DNA of 57,561 nucleotides from Bacillota bacterium (GTDB lineage: Bacteria; Bacillota; Clostridia; Lachnospirales; Anaerotignaceae). Each line of letters starts with the position of its first letter. Within the stretch, counting starts at the first letter, position 1. The notes below the pieces were generated by a model. It saw nothing but the letters and a program-made list of their open reading frames with translations. It had not been told where the DNA came from and did not search any database. The DNA lies in contig JAHZDZ010000002.1 of assembly GCA_019422105.1 (NCBI GenBank), positions 254,685 to 312,245 on the forward strand. Reading direction: 5' to 3'. Made by a program: the position numbers and the translations under genes. This document shows, piece by piece, positions 42,699 through 50,918 of this stretch.

Positions 42699-43696
42699 GG
42701 GCGGCGGTTTTATATGTGACGGAGGAGGGGCGCAGGACGGCGGCAAAGCTTAAGGCGGCTCTTGGCTGTGACTGTTTTGGAAAACAGGATTTTGGTGAGG
42801 AGTTGAAGGATTTTACCGGAAAGCTGTTTCGGGAATATGAGGGCATTGTATTTTTGATGGCTGCAGGAATTGCCGTGCGCTGTATTGCGCCCTACATTGT
42901 CCATAAGGCGTCGGATCCGGCCGTTGCTGCGGCGGATGACAGGGGCAGGTTTGTCATAAGTCTATTGAGCGGGCACCTGGGCGGCGCCAATGAGCTGGCG
43001 GCAAAGGTAGCGGAGGTTACAGGCGGCCAGGCGGTTATCACAACCGCAACGGACAACCACAGTGTGACAGCCTTTGACCTGTTTGCAAAAAAAAACGGCT
43101 GTGTGATCGAGAATATAGAAACGCTGAAGAAAATCAGCGCCGCACTGGTTGATGGAAGAGAGATCGGATTTTTTACAGATTGCCCCATGACCGGGAATGT
43201 ACCCCCTTTGATTGCACAGGGAGAGGAGAGAGACAATAATGTGGTTCTTTCCAATTGCAAAAACGCTTTTTCGGACGTGAAAGGCAGCACACTGTTTTTG
43301 CGGCCCCAAAATCTGGTACTGGGCATTGGCTGTAAAAAGGGTGTGTCCAAAGAGGCTGTTGAGGGAGCGGTATTTGATTTTCTGGATACAAACGGCAGAG
43401 CTTTAGAGAGTGTAAAATGTCTTTCCTCCATTGATTTAAAGCGGGAAGAAAAGGGAATACTGGATTTTTGTGAAAGCTATAAAATACCCTTTGTAACATT
43501 GTCCCAAAAACGTCTGGCAGAGGTGGAGGATGAGTTTGAGGGATCTGATTTTGTGAAGAGGACAGTAGGTGTTTCCTCTGTGGCGGAAGCCTGTGCCAAG
43601 TATACGGTGAGAAACAGCCGTGTGATTTGTAAAAAAACGGTATATATGGGTATAACTCTCTCTCTTGGGGAGATACTATACATGTATCAATTCTGA
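42695..43696 (+). CDS. cbiG: Cobalt-precorrin-5A hydrolase
   Basis: About 333 residues. CbiG opens the delta-lactone of cobalt-precorrin-5A, releasing acetaldehyde, and is specific to the anaerobic pathway. The GIVFLMAAGIAVRCIAP and SLLSGHLGGANELA motifs are the family signature, and VLGIGCKKGVS starts the C-terminal domain. ATG 42695 overlaps the cbiF stop. The gene ends the cluster, and cbiH and cbiJ are not next to it. Confidence 0.93.
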   Translation: MRAAVLYVTEEGRRTAAKLKAALGCDCFGKQDFGEELKDFTGKLFREYEGIVFLMAAGIAVRCIAPYIVHKASDPAVAAADDRGRFVISLLSGHLGGANELAAKVAEVTGGQAVITTATDNHSVTAFDLFAKKNGCVIENIETLKKISAALVDGREIGFFTDCPMTGNVPPLIAQGEERDNNVVLSNCKNAFSDVKGSTLFLRPQNLVLGIGCKKGVSKEAVEGAVFDFLDTNGRALESVKCLSSIDLKREEKGILDFCESYKIPFVTLSQKRLAEVEDEFEGSDFVKRTVGVSSVAEACAKYTVRNSRVICKKTVYMGITLSLGEILYMYQF

Positions 43697-43753
43697 CGGA
43701 AGATGTCCGCCGGAAGACACTACATTGTATTTTATTTCTAAGGAGGATACCAG

Positions 43754-44287
43754 ATGGAATTAAAAGGAAGCAAAACCGAGGAAAACTTACTGGCGTCATT
43801 TGCCGGAGAATCCATGGCCAGAAGCCGCTACAATTTTTATGCGGAGCAGGCCAGAAAGGACGGATATGAGCAGATTGCCGCTTTATTTGATTTGACAGCG
43901 GAAAATGAAAGAGCTCATGCAAAGCAGGTGTTAAAATACTTAAACGGCATCGGAACAACAACGGATAATTTGCAGGCCGCGGCTTATGGCGAGCATGAGG
44001 AATGGAGCGAGCTTTACAACAAGTCCGCGGAGGTAGCCTACGAGGAGGGCTTTACAGAAATCGGCAAATATTTTGAAAATGTCTGTAAGGTGGAGAAGGA
44101 TCACGAGGAGCGTTTCCTGGAATTAAAGAAGAATATCGAGCAGAACGAGGTATTCAAAAAGGGCGCAGCACAGATTTGGGTCTGCCGTGTCTGCGGTTAT
44201 ATCCATTACGGAGAGGAAGCGCCGAAGGTATGCCCTGTCTGCAAGCATCCTCAGGCATTTTATGAAATACAGCCAAAAAATTATTGA
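43754..44287 (+). CDS. Rubrerythrin
   Basis: 177 residues. An N-terminal ferritin-like four-helix domain with a diiron site (ESMARSRYNFYAEQA and ENERAH motifs) and a C-terminal rubredoxin domain with CRVCGYIHYG and CPVCKHP. It reduces hydrogen peroxide in anaerobes using electrons from rubredoxin or a reductase. AGGAGG precedes the ATG. It has its own spacing, with cbiG 57 bp upstream, so co-transcription with the cobalamin block is possible. Confidence 0.97.
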   Translation: MELKGSKTEENLLASFAGESMARSRYNFYAEQARKDGYEQIAALFDLTAENERAHAKQVLKYLNGIGTTTDNLQAAAYGEHEEWSELYNKSAEVAYEEGFTEIGKYFENVCKVEKDHEERFLELKKNIEQNEVFKKGAAQIWVCRVCGYIHYGEEAPKVCPVCKHPQAFYEIQPKNY

Positions 44288-44293
44288 GAAATT

Positions 44294-44310
44294 CCCGCGC
44301 TGTGCGCGGG
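44294..44310 (+). other. GC-rich hairpin after rubrerythrin
   Basis: CCCGCGC-TGT-GCGCGGG, a perfect 7-bp stem with a 3-nt loop, without a T tract. It could stabilise the rubrerythrin mRNA end or hide the weak start region of the next small gene. Confidence 0.5.
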
Positions 44311-44318
44311 ATGTACAT

Positions 44319-44594
44319 ATGAGGAAGTTTCAGCGCTGCAAAGGCGAAAGGGAAAAACGGACAGAAAAAGGTGATTTTTCGGAACACCATAAGGAAATTG
44401 AGATCCAGGGATGCGTTGAAATCTCCACGGAACAGACGGAGGAAGCGTTTTGGAATGCCTTTGTCAGTTTTTTGGAGGAAAGAAAATGGTATTTCGGAGG
44501 CGGAATGAGAACCATATTTGATGGATATGATATCAATGCCGACGGAAGCAGAGGGGATCATATTATGGAGGAAGAAGATGACAGAGGTCACTGA
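44319..44594 (+). CDS. Small hypothetical protein
   Basis: About 91 residues if translation starts at ATG 44319. No clear ribosome site precedes it because the GC-rich hairpin ends just upstream, so the start is uncertain. The segment QTEEAFWNAFVSFLEERKWYFGGGM is in the style of YggL-like small proteins (a charged helix then GGG), but I do not claim that family. The tail is very acidic. It overlaps the next small gene by a few codons. Confidence 0.4.
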   Translation: MRKFQRCKGEREKRTEKGDFSEHHKEIEIQGCVEISTEQTEEAFWNAFVSFLEERKWYFGGGMRTIFDGYDINADGSRGDHIMEEEDDRGH

Positions 44595-44739
44595 GCGGTT
44601 TTGCGGAGAAAGACCGGCAAGTATTGGGGGCGGTTTGCCAATTGGAATATCATATCTTTTATTATTTATCGGGGAGAAGAAAAAGACACGGCTTATTTAT
44701 GGGGATAGCCGGCAATATTACATAGAAATCAGAGGATAA
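44578..44739 (+). CDS. Small hypothetical protein
   Basis: 53 residues with an excellent GGAGGAAGAAG ribosome site directly before the ATG, which is the main support. It contains GGGLPIGISYLLLFIGEKKK, a short hydrophobic patch with a basic tail. It overlaps the end of the preceding gene and sits 3 bp before sfsA, so it may be a translationally coupled leader gene. No family recognised. Confidence 0.4.
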   Translation: MTEVTERFCGERPASIGGGLPIGISYLLLFIGEKKKTRLIYGDSRQYYIEIRG

Positions 44740-44742
44740 AAA

Positions 44743-45429
44743 ATGGAATACCAAAACATAAAGGAAGCAATTTTTTTGAGGCGTCCCAACCGTTTTATTG
44801 CCCATGTGCTCATTGATGGGCAGGAGGAAATTGTGCATGTGAAGAATACGGGACGATGCAGAGAGCTTTTGACAGAGGGAGCCAGGGTGATATTGGAGAA
44901 GGGAGCGAATCCCGGCAGAAAAACAAAATACTCCATTATTGCCGTATACAAGGGCGATATTTTGATTAATATGGACTCCCAGGTACCAAACGCGGCGGCG
45001 GAGGAAGCACTAAAGAAGGGGAGGCTTTCGGAAATAGGCGTCCCTGATTTTGTCAGGAGAGAAATGGCGTATGGCGAGAGCCGCCTTGATCTGTATTATG
45101 AAAACAACGGGAGGAGAGGCTTTATTGAGGTAAAAGGCGTAACGCTGGAGGAGAACGGAGTGGCCATGTTTCCCGACGCGCCCACCCAAAGGGGAGAAAA
45201 GCATGTGATGGAGCTGATGAGGGCGAGGGAAGAAGGCTATGAGGCCGGAATACTGTTTTTGATACAGATGAAGGGGCCGTATATGTTCAGACCGAACCGT
45301 ATAACGGATCCCAAATTTGCGGAGGCTTTAAAAAGAGCGCGGGGAAGCGGTGTCAAGATAATGGTTTATGACTCTCTTGTGACTGAAAACAGCATTTTGT
45401 TGGATGAAAAGGTGGAGTATGAGCTGTAG
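44743..45429 (+). CDS. sfsA: SfsA family DNA/RNA nuclease-like protein
   Basis: 228 residues, the usual SfsA length. The N-terminal OB-like part has RRPNRFIAHV and HVKNTGRCREL, and the nuclease-like part has ESRLDLYYEN followed by GFIEVKGVTLE, where Asp, Glu and Lys form a PD-(D/E)XK-like motif. SfsA was named for a maltose regulatory effect in Escherichia coli, and its cellular role remains unsettled. It is followed by a repeat-rich gap. Confidence 0.93.
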   Translation: MEYQNIKEAIFLRRPNRFIAHVLIDGQEEIVHVKNTGRCRELLTEGARVILEKGANPGRKTKYSIIAVYKGDILINMDSQVPNAAAEEALKKGRLSEIGVPDFVRREMAYGESRLDLYYENNGRRGFIEVKGVTLEENGVAMFPDAPTQRGEKHVMELMRAREEGYEAGILFLIQMKGPYMFRPNRITDPKFAEALKRARGSGVKIMVYDSLVTENSILLDEKVEYEL

Positions 45430-45482
45430 CGCGCTGTTCAAATATTTTTTTAAAAATTTATAGGGTTTTAAATATAATTCTT

Positions 45483-45503
45483 TTTGGAGGCTTTGCCTCC
45501 AAA
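45483..45503. repeat. Hairpin at the edge of the 45 kb repeat cluster
   Basis: TTTGGAGGC-TTT-GCCTCCAAA, a perfect 9-bp stem. Similar G/C-rich hairpins precede the same CAGATGGGGTCCGG block near 57475. Confidence 0.7.
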
Positions 45504-45580
45504 CCTCTACAAGAGTTTCACCCTTGACTCAAGCGGAAAATTTTATTTTCCGCAGATGGGGTCCGGGATGGTTTATCTTT

Positions 45581-45760
45581 GGTACCGCCAGCGGATTAAT
45601 AGCCGGGAGAGGATTGATACCGCCAGCGGATTAATAGCCGGGAGAGGATTGATACCGCCAGCGGATTAATAACCGGGAGAGGATTGATACCGCCAGCCAG
45701 CGGTTTAGTAATCGCGAGAGGATTGGTACCGCCAGCAGTTAGTATAACCGCGAGAGGCCC
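45581..45760. repeat. Five tandem palindromic-family units (35-39 bp)
   Basis: Units begin at 45581, 45616, 45651, 45686 and about 45725. The first three are 35 bp and nearly identical (GATACCGCCAGCGG, ATTAATA, CCGGGAGAGG), the fourth is 39 bp, the last keeps AGTATAACCGCGAGAGG. The stem seen intact at 8611 and 57494 is partly decayed here. A CAGCACATTTTTCGC segment like the 66-bp repeat follows at about 45770. No gene lies in 45430-46161. Confidence 0.85.
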
Positions 45761-46080
45761 GGCCGCACAGTCAGCACATTTTTCGCTTCGCTCAAAAGCT
45801 CGCTCCGCTCAACGGATTTCTTTCCGCGGCAAGGGAGCGGGGACATTGCGATAAGCGAGCAGCGGGGAAGCCCCCCCTCCGCCAGGCTTTGCCCGCTTTC
45901 TGCCGTAGGTGGAAATGTGCTGACTATTGCGCTTTTTTGGCACTTTTCTTCAAAGAAAAGTACATAGAAAAGTCTATTAATGAAAACTTAAAATTGTCAT
46001 TTATTTAAAATCCTATGGGTTTTTAAAAAGCCTATCAAAAGATGTTTGCAGAAAAAAACAGGAGTGTAAAGGAAAAATGC

Positions 46081-46109
46081 TTGACAACAGATGCGGAGTA
46101 TAATAAAAT
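46081..46109 (+). promoter_or_regulatory. Promoter of the ylxM-ffh operon
   Basis: TTGACA (46081-46086), a 17-bp spacer and TAAAAT (46104-46109), about 50 bp before the start codon. Confidence 0.6.
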
Positions 46110-46161
46110 ACCATGAGTAAAGGAAATTTACTTTACAGCCAGTGACAGGAGAGCGGCAGAC

Positions 46162-46515
46162 ATGGATGATTTGCTCCACGTAACACTTTTATATGATTTT
46201 TACGGCGAACTGCTGACGCAGAAGCAAAAGCTTGTTTTTGAAATGTATTATCAAAATGACCTTTCCCTGTCAGAAATCGGGGACGAGCTTGGGATAAGCC
46301 GCCAGGCGGTGCGTGACCAGCTGAAAAGAACAGAAAAGATACTTTCGGATTATGAGGAAAAGCTCAATTTGGTCGAGCGTTTCATGCAACATAAAAAAGC
46401 AGTGGAAAAAATGAAAAAACTGATAGAGGAAATGGAAGCTGCTGGAATTGTAAATGGCGAAGCCGCTGAAAAAATCGAGGAAATTAAAAGGATAGCAGAC
46501 GAAATTACAGGCTGA
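46162..46515 (+). CDS. ylxM: YlxM/p13-family DNA-binding protein
   Basis: 117 residues with a sigma-70 region 4-like helix-turn-helix (LSLSEIGDELGISRQAVRDQ, about 33-52). YlxM is almost always encoded before ffh in Firmicutes and is linked to signal recognition particle function. It precedes ffh by 14 bp. The C-terminal half is helical and acidic. The exact role is known only in outline. Confidence 0.92.
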   Translation: MDDLLHVTLLYDFYGELLTQKQKLVFEMYYQNDLSLSEIGDELGISRQAVRDQLKRTEKILSDYEEKLNLVERFMQHKKAVEKMKKLIEEMEAAGIVNGEAAEKIEEIKRIADEITG

Positions 46516-46529
46516 AAAGAGGTTTCGGG

Positions 46530-47870
46530 ATGGCGTTTGAAAATTTGTCAGGCAAGCTGCAGGAGGTATTCAGGCAGCTGAAGGGTAAGGGCGTATTGAC
46601 GGAAAAAGACGTAAAGGCTGCCATGAGAGAGGTTAAGATTGCTCTTTTGGAGGCGGACGTCAATTTTAAAATAGTAAAGCAGTTTATCAACAAGGTTACG
46701 GAGAGGGCCATAGGCGCTGAGGTGCTTGAGGGTCTGAATCCGGGCCAGCAGGTCATCAAGATTGTAAACGAAGAGCTGGTTGACCTGATGGGAAATACCC
46801 AGAGCAAGCTTACCTTTGCCAACAGGCCGCCGACAGTTTATATGATGGTCGGGCTACAGGGCGCAGGTAAAACCACATCAAGCGGCAAGCTTGCCGGGCT
46901 TTTGAGAAAACAGGGCAAAAATCCGCTTTTAGTGGCCTGCGATGTCTACAGGCCGGCGGCGATTAAGCAGCTTCAGGTAGTCGGCAGGAATTACCAGATA
47001 CCTGTTTTTGAGATGGGCGATAAGCTGAGTCCTGTGGAGATAGCGAAAAAATCACTGGAATATGCCAGAGAAAATAAGAATGACGTTATATTAATCGATA
47101 CCGCCGGAAGGCTTCATATCAATGAGGAATTGATGGAGGAGCTGAAAAACATAAAGGCGGAGGTAAGGCCGCAGGAAATACTTCTTGTGGTGGACGCCAT
47201 GACGGGACAGGATGCCGTTACGGTGGCGGAAAGCTTTGACGGGCAGCTGGGTATAGATGGTATTATTATGACAAAGCTTGACGGCGACGCCAGAGGCGGT
47301 GCGGCGCTTTCCGTCAGAAGTGTCACCAATAAACCGATCAAGTATATCGGTATGGGTGAAAAGCTGGAGGATTTGGAACCGTTCTACCCTGACCGTATGG
47401 CTTCAAGGATTTTAGGAATGGGAGACATTCTCTCCCTTATCGATAAGGCGCAGCAGACCATCGATGAAAAGGAAGCGTTGGAGCTGCAAAAGAAAATGCG
47501 CGAAAACGATTTTACACTGGACGATTTTTTAAGTCAGATGCAGCAGGTGAAGAAAATGGGACCGCTGAAGGATTTAATCGGCATGATACCGGGGATGAAT
47601 CAGATACCCATTAACGATGCTGATTTGGATCCGAAAATTATGGGACACATTGAGGCTATCATACAGTCTATGACCAGGGAGGAGAGAAGCAATCCTTCCA
47701 TATTAAACGGGCCCCGTAAGAAAAGAATCGCTATGGGCAGCGGCAGAACCATTGCCGAGGTGAACAGGCTCCTAAAGCAGTTTGAGGACTTGAAGAAAAT
47801 GATGAAGCAGATGACGGGCATGCAAAAAGGCCGGAAAAAAAGCAAATTTCCATTCATGGGAAAGCTGTGA
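46530..47870 (+). CDS. ffh: Signal recognition particle protein Ffh (SRP54)
   Basis: 446 residues: an N domain, a G domain with GLQGAGKTT (108-116), DTAGR (190-194) and TKLDGDARGG, and a Met-rich C-terminal M domain (about 300-446) that binds 4.5S RNA and signal peptides. It targets nascent membrane proteins to FtsY and SecYEG. Operon order with rpsP is as in other Firmicutes. Confidence 0.98.
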   Translation: MAFENLSGKLQEVFRQLKGKGVLTEKDVKAAMREVKIALLEADVNFKIVKQFINKVTERAIGAEVLEGLNPGQQVIKIVNEELVDLMGNTQSKLTFANRPPTVYMMVGLQGAGKTTSSGKLAGLLRKQGKNPLLVACDVYRPAAIKQLQVVGRNYQIPVFEMGDKLSPVEIAKKSLEYARENKNDVILIDTAGRLHINEELMEELKNIKAEVRPQEILLVVDAMTGQDAVTVAESFDGQLGIDGIIMTKLDGDARGGAALSVRSVTNKPIKYIGMGEKLEDLEPFYPDRMASRILGMGDILSLIDKAQQTIDEKEALELQKKMRENDFTLDDFLSQMQQVKKMGPLKDLIGMIPGMNQIPINDADLDPKIMGHIEAIIQSMTREERSNPSILNGPRKKRIAMGSGRTIAEVNRLLKQFEDLKKMMKQMTGMQKGRKKSKFPFMGKL

Positions 47871-47956
47871 GGTTACAAAATAGTCCCATTTTTGGGTTAC
47901 AAATAGTATTTTGGCTATTTTGAAGTTTGAAGAGACATTTAAGGGAGGTGAAAGAA

Positions 47957-48205
47957 ATGGCAGTAAGAATCAGATTAAAAAGATTGGGAGCAAAAAAGGC
48001 ACCATTTTATAGAATTGTTGTGGCAGATTCCAGAACATCAAGAAATGGCAAGTCTATCGCTGAAATCGGTTACTACGATCCAACTGCAGAGCCTGTTGTA
48101 TTGAAGGTAGATGCAGAAGAGGCTAAAAAATGGATCTCCACAGGCGCTCAGCCATCCGATACAGCAAAGGCTTTACTGAAAAAAGCCGGTGTAATCGAAG
48201 GTTAA
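47957..48205 (+). CDS. rpsP: 30S ribosomal protein S16
   Basis: 82 residues starting MAVRIRLKRLGAKKAPFYRI, the S16 signature. AGGGAGGTG precedes ATG 47957, and an in-frame upstream ATG at 47927 is not needed. Codon use is of the highly expressed type, unlike its neighbours. Confidence 0.98.
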   Translation: MAVRIRLKRLGAKKAPFYRIVVADSRTSRNGKSIAEIGYYDPTAEPVVLKVDAEEAKKWISTGAQPSDTAKALLKKAGVIEG

Positions 48206-48287
48206 TTTAAACCTTTGCAAGCAATTATTGAAAAAGGATACTGCATGGTTTTTTCCGGCAGAACAGTCTTTGACTGGAGGATTCTAA

Positions 48288-48518
48288 ATGAAGGAATTAT
48301 TGGAAGTAATTGCGAAAAATCTTGTTGACCATCCTGAGGACGTAGTCGTCAGTGAAGTACCCGGAGAGAAGGCCCTTGTGCTGGAGCTGAAGGTGGCTGG
48401 TGACGATATGGGCAAGGTAATTGGAAAGCAGGGAAGGATTGCAAAAGCAATCCGCACTGTGGTGAAGGCCGCAGCAATCCATGAGGATAAAAAAATAGTG
48501 GTTGAAATTATTCAGTAA
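48288..48518 (+). CDS. khpA: KH-domain RNA-binding protein (YlqC/KhpA family)
   Basis: 76 residues with one KH domain: VIGKQGRIAKAIRTVVKAAA is the GxxG loop region. KhpA-type proteins bind RNA with KhpB in several Firmicutes and affect cell division and mRNA levels. Its place between rpsP and rimM is standard. An inserted repeat block follows its stop. Confidence 0.93.
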   Translation: MKELLEVIAKNLVDHPEDVVVSEVPGEKALVLELKVAGDDMGKVIGKQGRIAKAIRTVVKAAAIHEDKKIVVEIIQ

Positions 48519-48522
48519 AACC

Positions 48523-48796
48523 GAGGCTGGGAAGGTTCTTCCTGGCCTTGACACGTTAAAAGAGTCAAAACCAATGAGGATTTGTCTCCGCTCTGCTTCG
48601 GTCGGTGCTAACGAATGTCCACCGGACATTCAGCCTGTCTCCGCTCTGCTTCGGTCGGTGCTAACGAACGTCCACCGGACATTCAGCACCCTCACGCCCA
48701 CAGAGTTCAAGTCTTTTCAAAGGCTTGCGGAAGTTCGGGGGCAGGGTCTTCTGCGGTTTTTGTCAGTATGAGGTTAGGAAGGCTCTTCCTGGCCTT
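48523..48796. repeat. Repeat block between khpA and rimM with 27-bp flanking copies
   Basis: Nearly the same 27 bp (GAGGYTRGGAAGGYTCTTCC plus TGGCCTT) stand at 48523-48549 and 48770-48796. Between them are two 53-bp tandem copies (48584-48636 and 48637-48689), each with an AATGTCC-acc-GGACATT-type hairpin. No gene is supported in 48519-48819. Confidence 0.75.
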
Positions 48797-48800
48797 TTTT
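48770..48800 (+). terminator. Possible terminator between khpA and rimM
   Basis: AGGAAG-gct-CTTCCT with outer AGG/CCT pairs is followed by TTTTTT. The second flanking copy has the T tract; the first (48523-48549) does not. It may weaken transcription into rimM-trmD. Confidence 0.55.
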
Positions 48801-48819
48801 CAAAGTTTGGAGAGTGCGT

Positions 48820-49341
48820 ATGGAAGGCTATTTTGAGATTGGCAAGATTGCCGGTACCCATGGATTAAAGGGTACGTTAAGAGTATTTCCCACAACAGAC
48901 GACCCTGCCAGGTTTGAGCTGTTAAAAGAAATCATAATTGAATGCAACAAAGTGAAAAAAACATATACGATTAAACAGGTAAATTATCACAAGCAGTTTG
49001 TGCTGCTTAGTGTGAAGGAGATAGAGGATATCAATCAGGCGGAACTGCTCAAGGGCGGCACCATATGGATTGAGGAGAAGGACGCTTTGCCGCTGGGGGA
49101 GGACGAGTATTATGCAAGGGATTTGTATGATATGGAAGTTTTCACAGAGGACGGGGAATATCTGGGTAAAATCGCAGATATTTATGTGACAGGCGCCAAC
49201 GATGTATATTCTGTGAGGGACAGCCAAAAACCGGAGCAAAAGGAACTGATGATTCCGGCAATTAAGCAGTGTATTTTAAAGGTGGACGTCAGGGAAAGAA
49301 AAATGACGGTACATCTTCTGGAAGGGTTGCGGGAGGAATGA
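48820..49341 (+). CDS. rimM: 16S rRNA processing protein RimM
   Basis: 173 residues. RimM helps mature the 30S head and binds S19. The N-terminal FEIGKIAGTHGLKGTLRVFP and the PRC-barrel region DEYYARDLYDMEV are characteristic. GTG 48814 is in frame, but ATG 48820 is preferred, with GGAGAG upstream. It overlaps trmD as ATGA. Confidence 0.97.
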   Translation: MEGYFEIGKIAGTHGLKGTLRVFPTTDDPARFELLKEIIIECNKVKKTYTIKQVNYHKQFVLLSVKEIEDINQAELLKGGTIWIEEKDALPLGEDEYYARDLYDMEVFTEDGEYLGKIADIYVTGANDVYSVRDSQKPEQKELMIPAIKQCILKVDVRERKMTVHLLEGLREE

Positions 49342-50078
49342 AATTTTTTGTTTTGACCTTGTTTCCTGAAATGATACAAACAACCTTATCCTACAGTATA
49401 CTGGGAAGAGCGCAGAAAGAGGGCCGCATTGAGGTTGAGGCGGTTAATATCAGGGATTTTTCACTGAATAAGCAGCGCCATGTAGACGATTATCCCTATG
49501 GCGGCGGTGCAGGTATGGTAATGCAGCCTCAGCCTGTCTATGACGCCTTTAAAAGTATAGAGACAAAGGCCCAAAGCGGCACGCGTGTGGTGTATATGAC
49601 GCCTCAGGGAAAGCCCTTTACACAGAAAATGGCTCAGGAGCTCTCTGGGGAAGAAAGTCTGATATTTCTTTGCGGTCATTATGAAGGAATAGACGAAAGG
49701 GTAATTGAGGAGATTGTGACTGATGAGGTATCTCTGGGAGATTTTGTGCTGACAGGCGGTGAGATTGCCGCCGTTACCATGATCGATGCTATATCCCGTC
49801 TGGTTCCGGGGGTTTTGGGAAAGGAAGAATCCTTTCAGGAGGAAAGCTTTTCCGATGGGCTTTTGGAATATCCCCAGTATACCCGTCCGCCGGAATTTTT
49901 GGGGAAAAGCGTTCCCGAGGTTTTGCTGTCAGGCCATCACGGCAATGTGGACAGATGGAGACGAAAGCAATCCTTAATGAGAACTCTTTTAAAAAGACCG
50001 GATCTATTGGAAAAGGCTCCTTTGACGAAAGAGGATAAAAAATTATTGGCGGAAATACAGCAGGAGGCGGATGAATAG
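49338..50078 (+). CDS. trmD: tRNA (guanine-N1)-methyltransferase TrmD
   Basis: 246 residues. TrmD makes m1G37 in tRNAs using SAM held in a trefoil knot: LCGHYEGIDERV and DEVSLGDFVLTGGE are the knot motifs. Dimeric site residues include DYPYGGGAGMVMQ. GGGAGG directly precedes ATG 49338, which overlaps the rimM stop. The rplS gene that often follows trmD is not here. Confidence 0.98.
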   Translation: MKFFVLTLFPEMIQTTLSYSILGRAQKEGRIEVEAVNIRDFSLNKQRHVDDYPYGGGAGMVMQPQPVYDAFKSIETKAQSGTRVVYMTPQGKPFTQKMAQELSGEESLIFLCGHYEGIDERVIEEIVTDEVSLGDFVLTGGEIAAVTMIDAISRLVPGVLGKEESFQEESFSDGLLEYPQYTRPPEFLGKSVPEVLLSGHHGNVDRWRRKQSLMRTLLKRPDLLEKAPLTKEDKKLLAEIQQEADE

Positions 50079-50918
50079 TAATCATCTGCCTCAGCATGCC
50101 CATAGGGTCAGATACGAAGACGTTTTTTCCCGAAAGCTTAAAAACAGATAATTTTGGGCGACACCTCGGTCTTAAAATGGTTTTTTTGACAGTATGAGAG
50201 GAATGCTTTTAACTGTCTGCCGCAGCTTGAAAATAATGGTATAGATTACGGTAAGGTTATTGTAATAAAAAAGTGCGGTGTGTTTCATGACCGTTTTCTT
50301 TTTTGCCATTGAGGATTTATGGAAAGGAAATGAAAAACAGGGTATGTTAGTTAATTAATTTTCCAGCGCAATTACAATTTGATTTTAACAGTGTAAAAGG
50401 AACAATTAGGAAATATAGATTTGCTGGGACTTTTTTTGTTATTATCATTGTATTTTTTTTACATTTAGAAAAATCGCATAAAAATATAATAAAGATAGCC
50501 CCAAAATTGTTATTAAATTATCATATTTGTTAAATTTTAATCATGAGAGAAATAAAAATTAAAAAAAATTTAGGAAAAAAGTATTGACATTTCATTCTTA
50601 TTAGTATAAATTGTATGTGTAGTCAACAGAGAGAAGTACATATAAGATTATAATATCTGTTTTATCCCAAATGTCTTGAAATTTGTTTTTGCATAGGAAC
50701 TGTTTTCATTTATAAAGAGTGGTTCATTATGTGATATTTTTTTGAAGACATTATTTGTACACTAATATTTTGTATACAAAAATATTTGGATGGCAGATGT
50801 TGATAATACCATTTTTTAAGCAAAAGGCTGAACCCGTATCGCCGACAGAATTCACAAAAGAAATATGGGGGAGGCCCAGTTAAATATTATATTTTATTAT
50901 TTATGGGGAGGTTTTATC
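50079..50918 (+). promoter_or_regulatory. AT-rich leader region upstream of the acyl-CoA dehydrogenase gene
   Basis: 840 bp without a credible gene. It contains TTGACA (50584-50589) with TATAAA 15 bp downstream (50605-50610), giving a leader of roughly 300 nt. A perfect 14-bp palindrome TTTTGTATACAAAA (50768-50781) lies within the leader and may bind a regulator. The rest is AT-rich and unassigned. Confidence 0.5.

Noticed and set aside
45484..45669. 61-codon frame in the 45 kb repeat cluster
   Set aside because: Composed of the palindromic repeat units; no ribosome site.
48502..48836. Frames of 73-89 codons between khpA and rimM
   Set aside because: They run through the 53-bp tandem repeats and overlap khpA or rimM in other frames.
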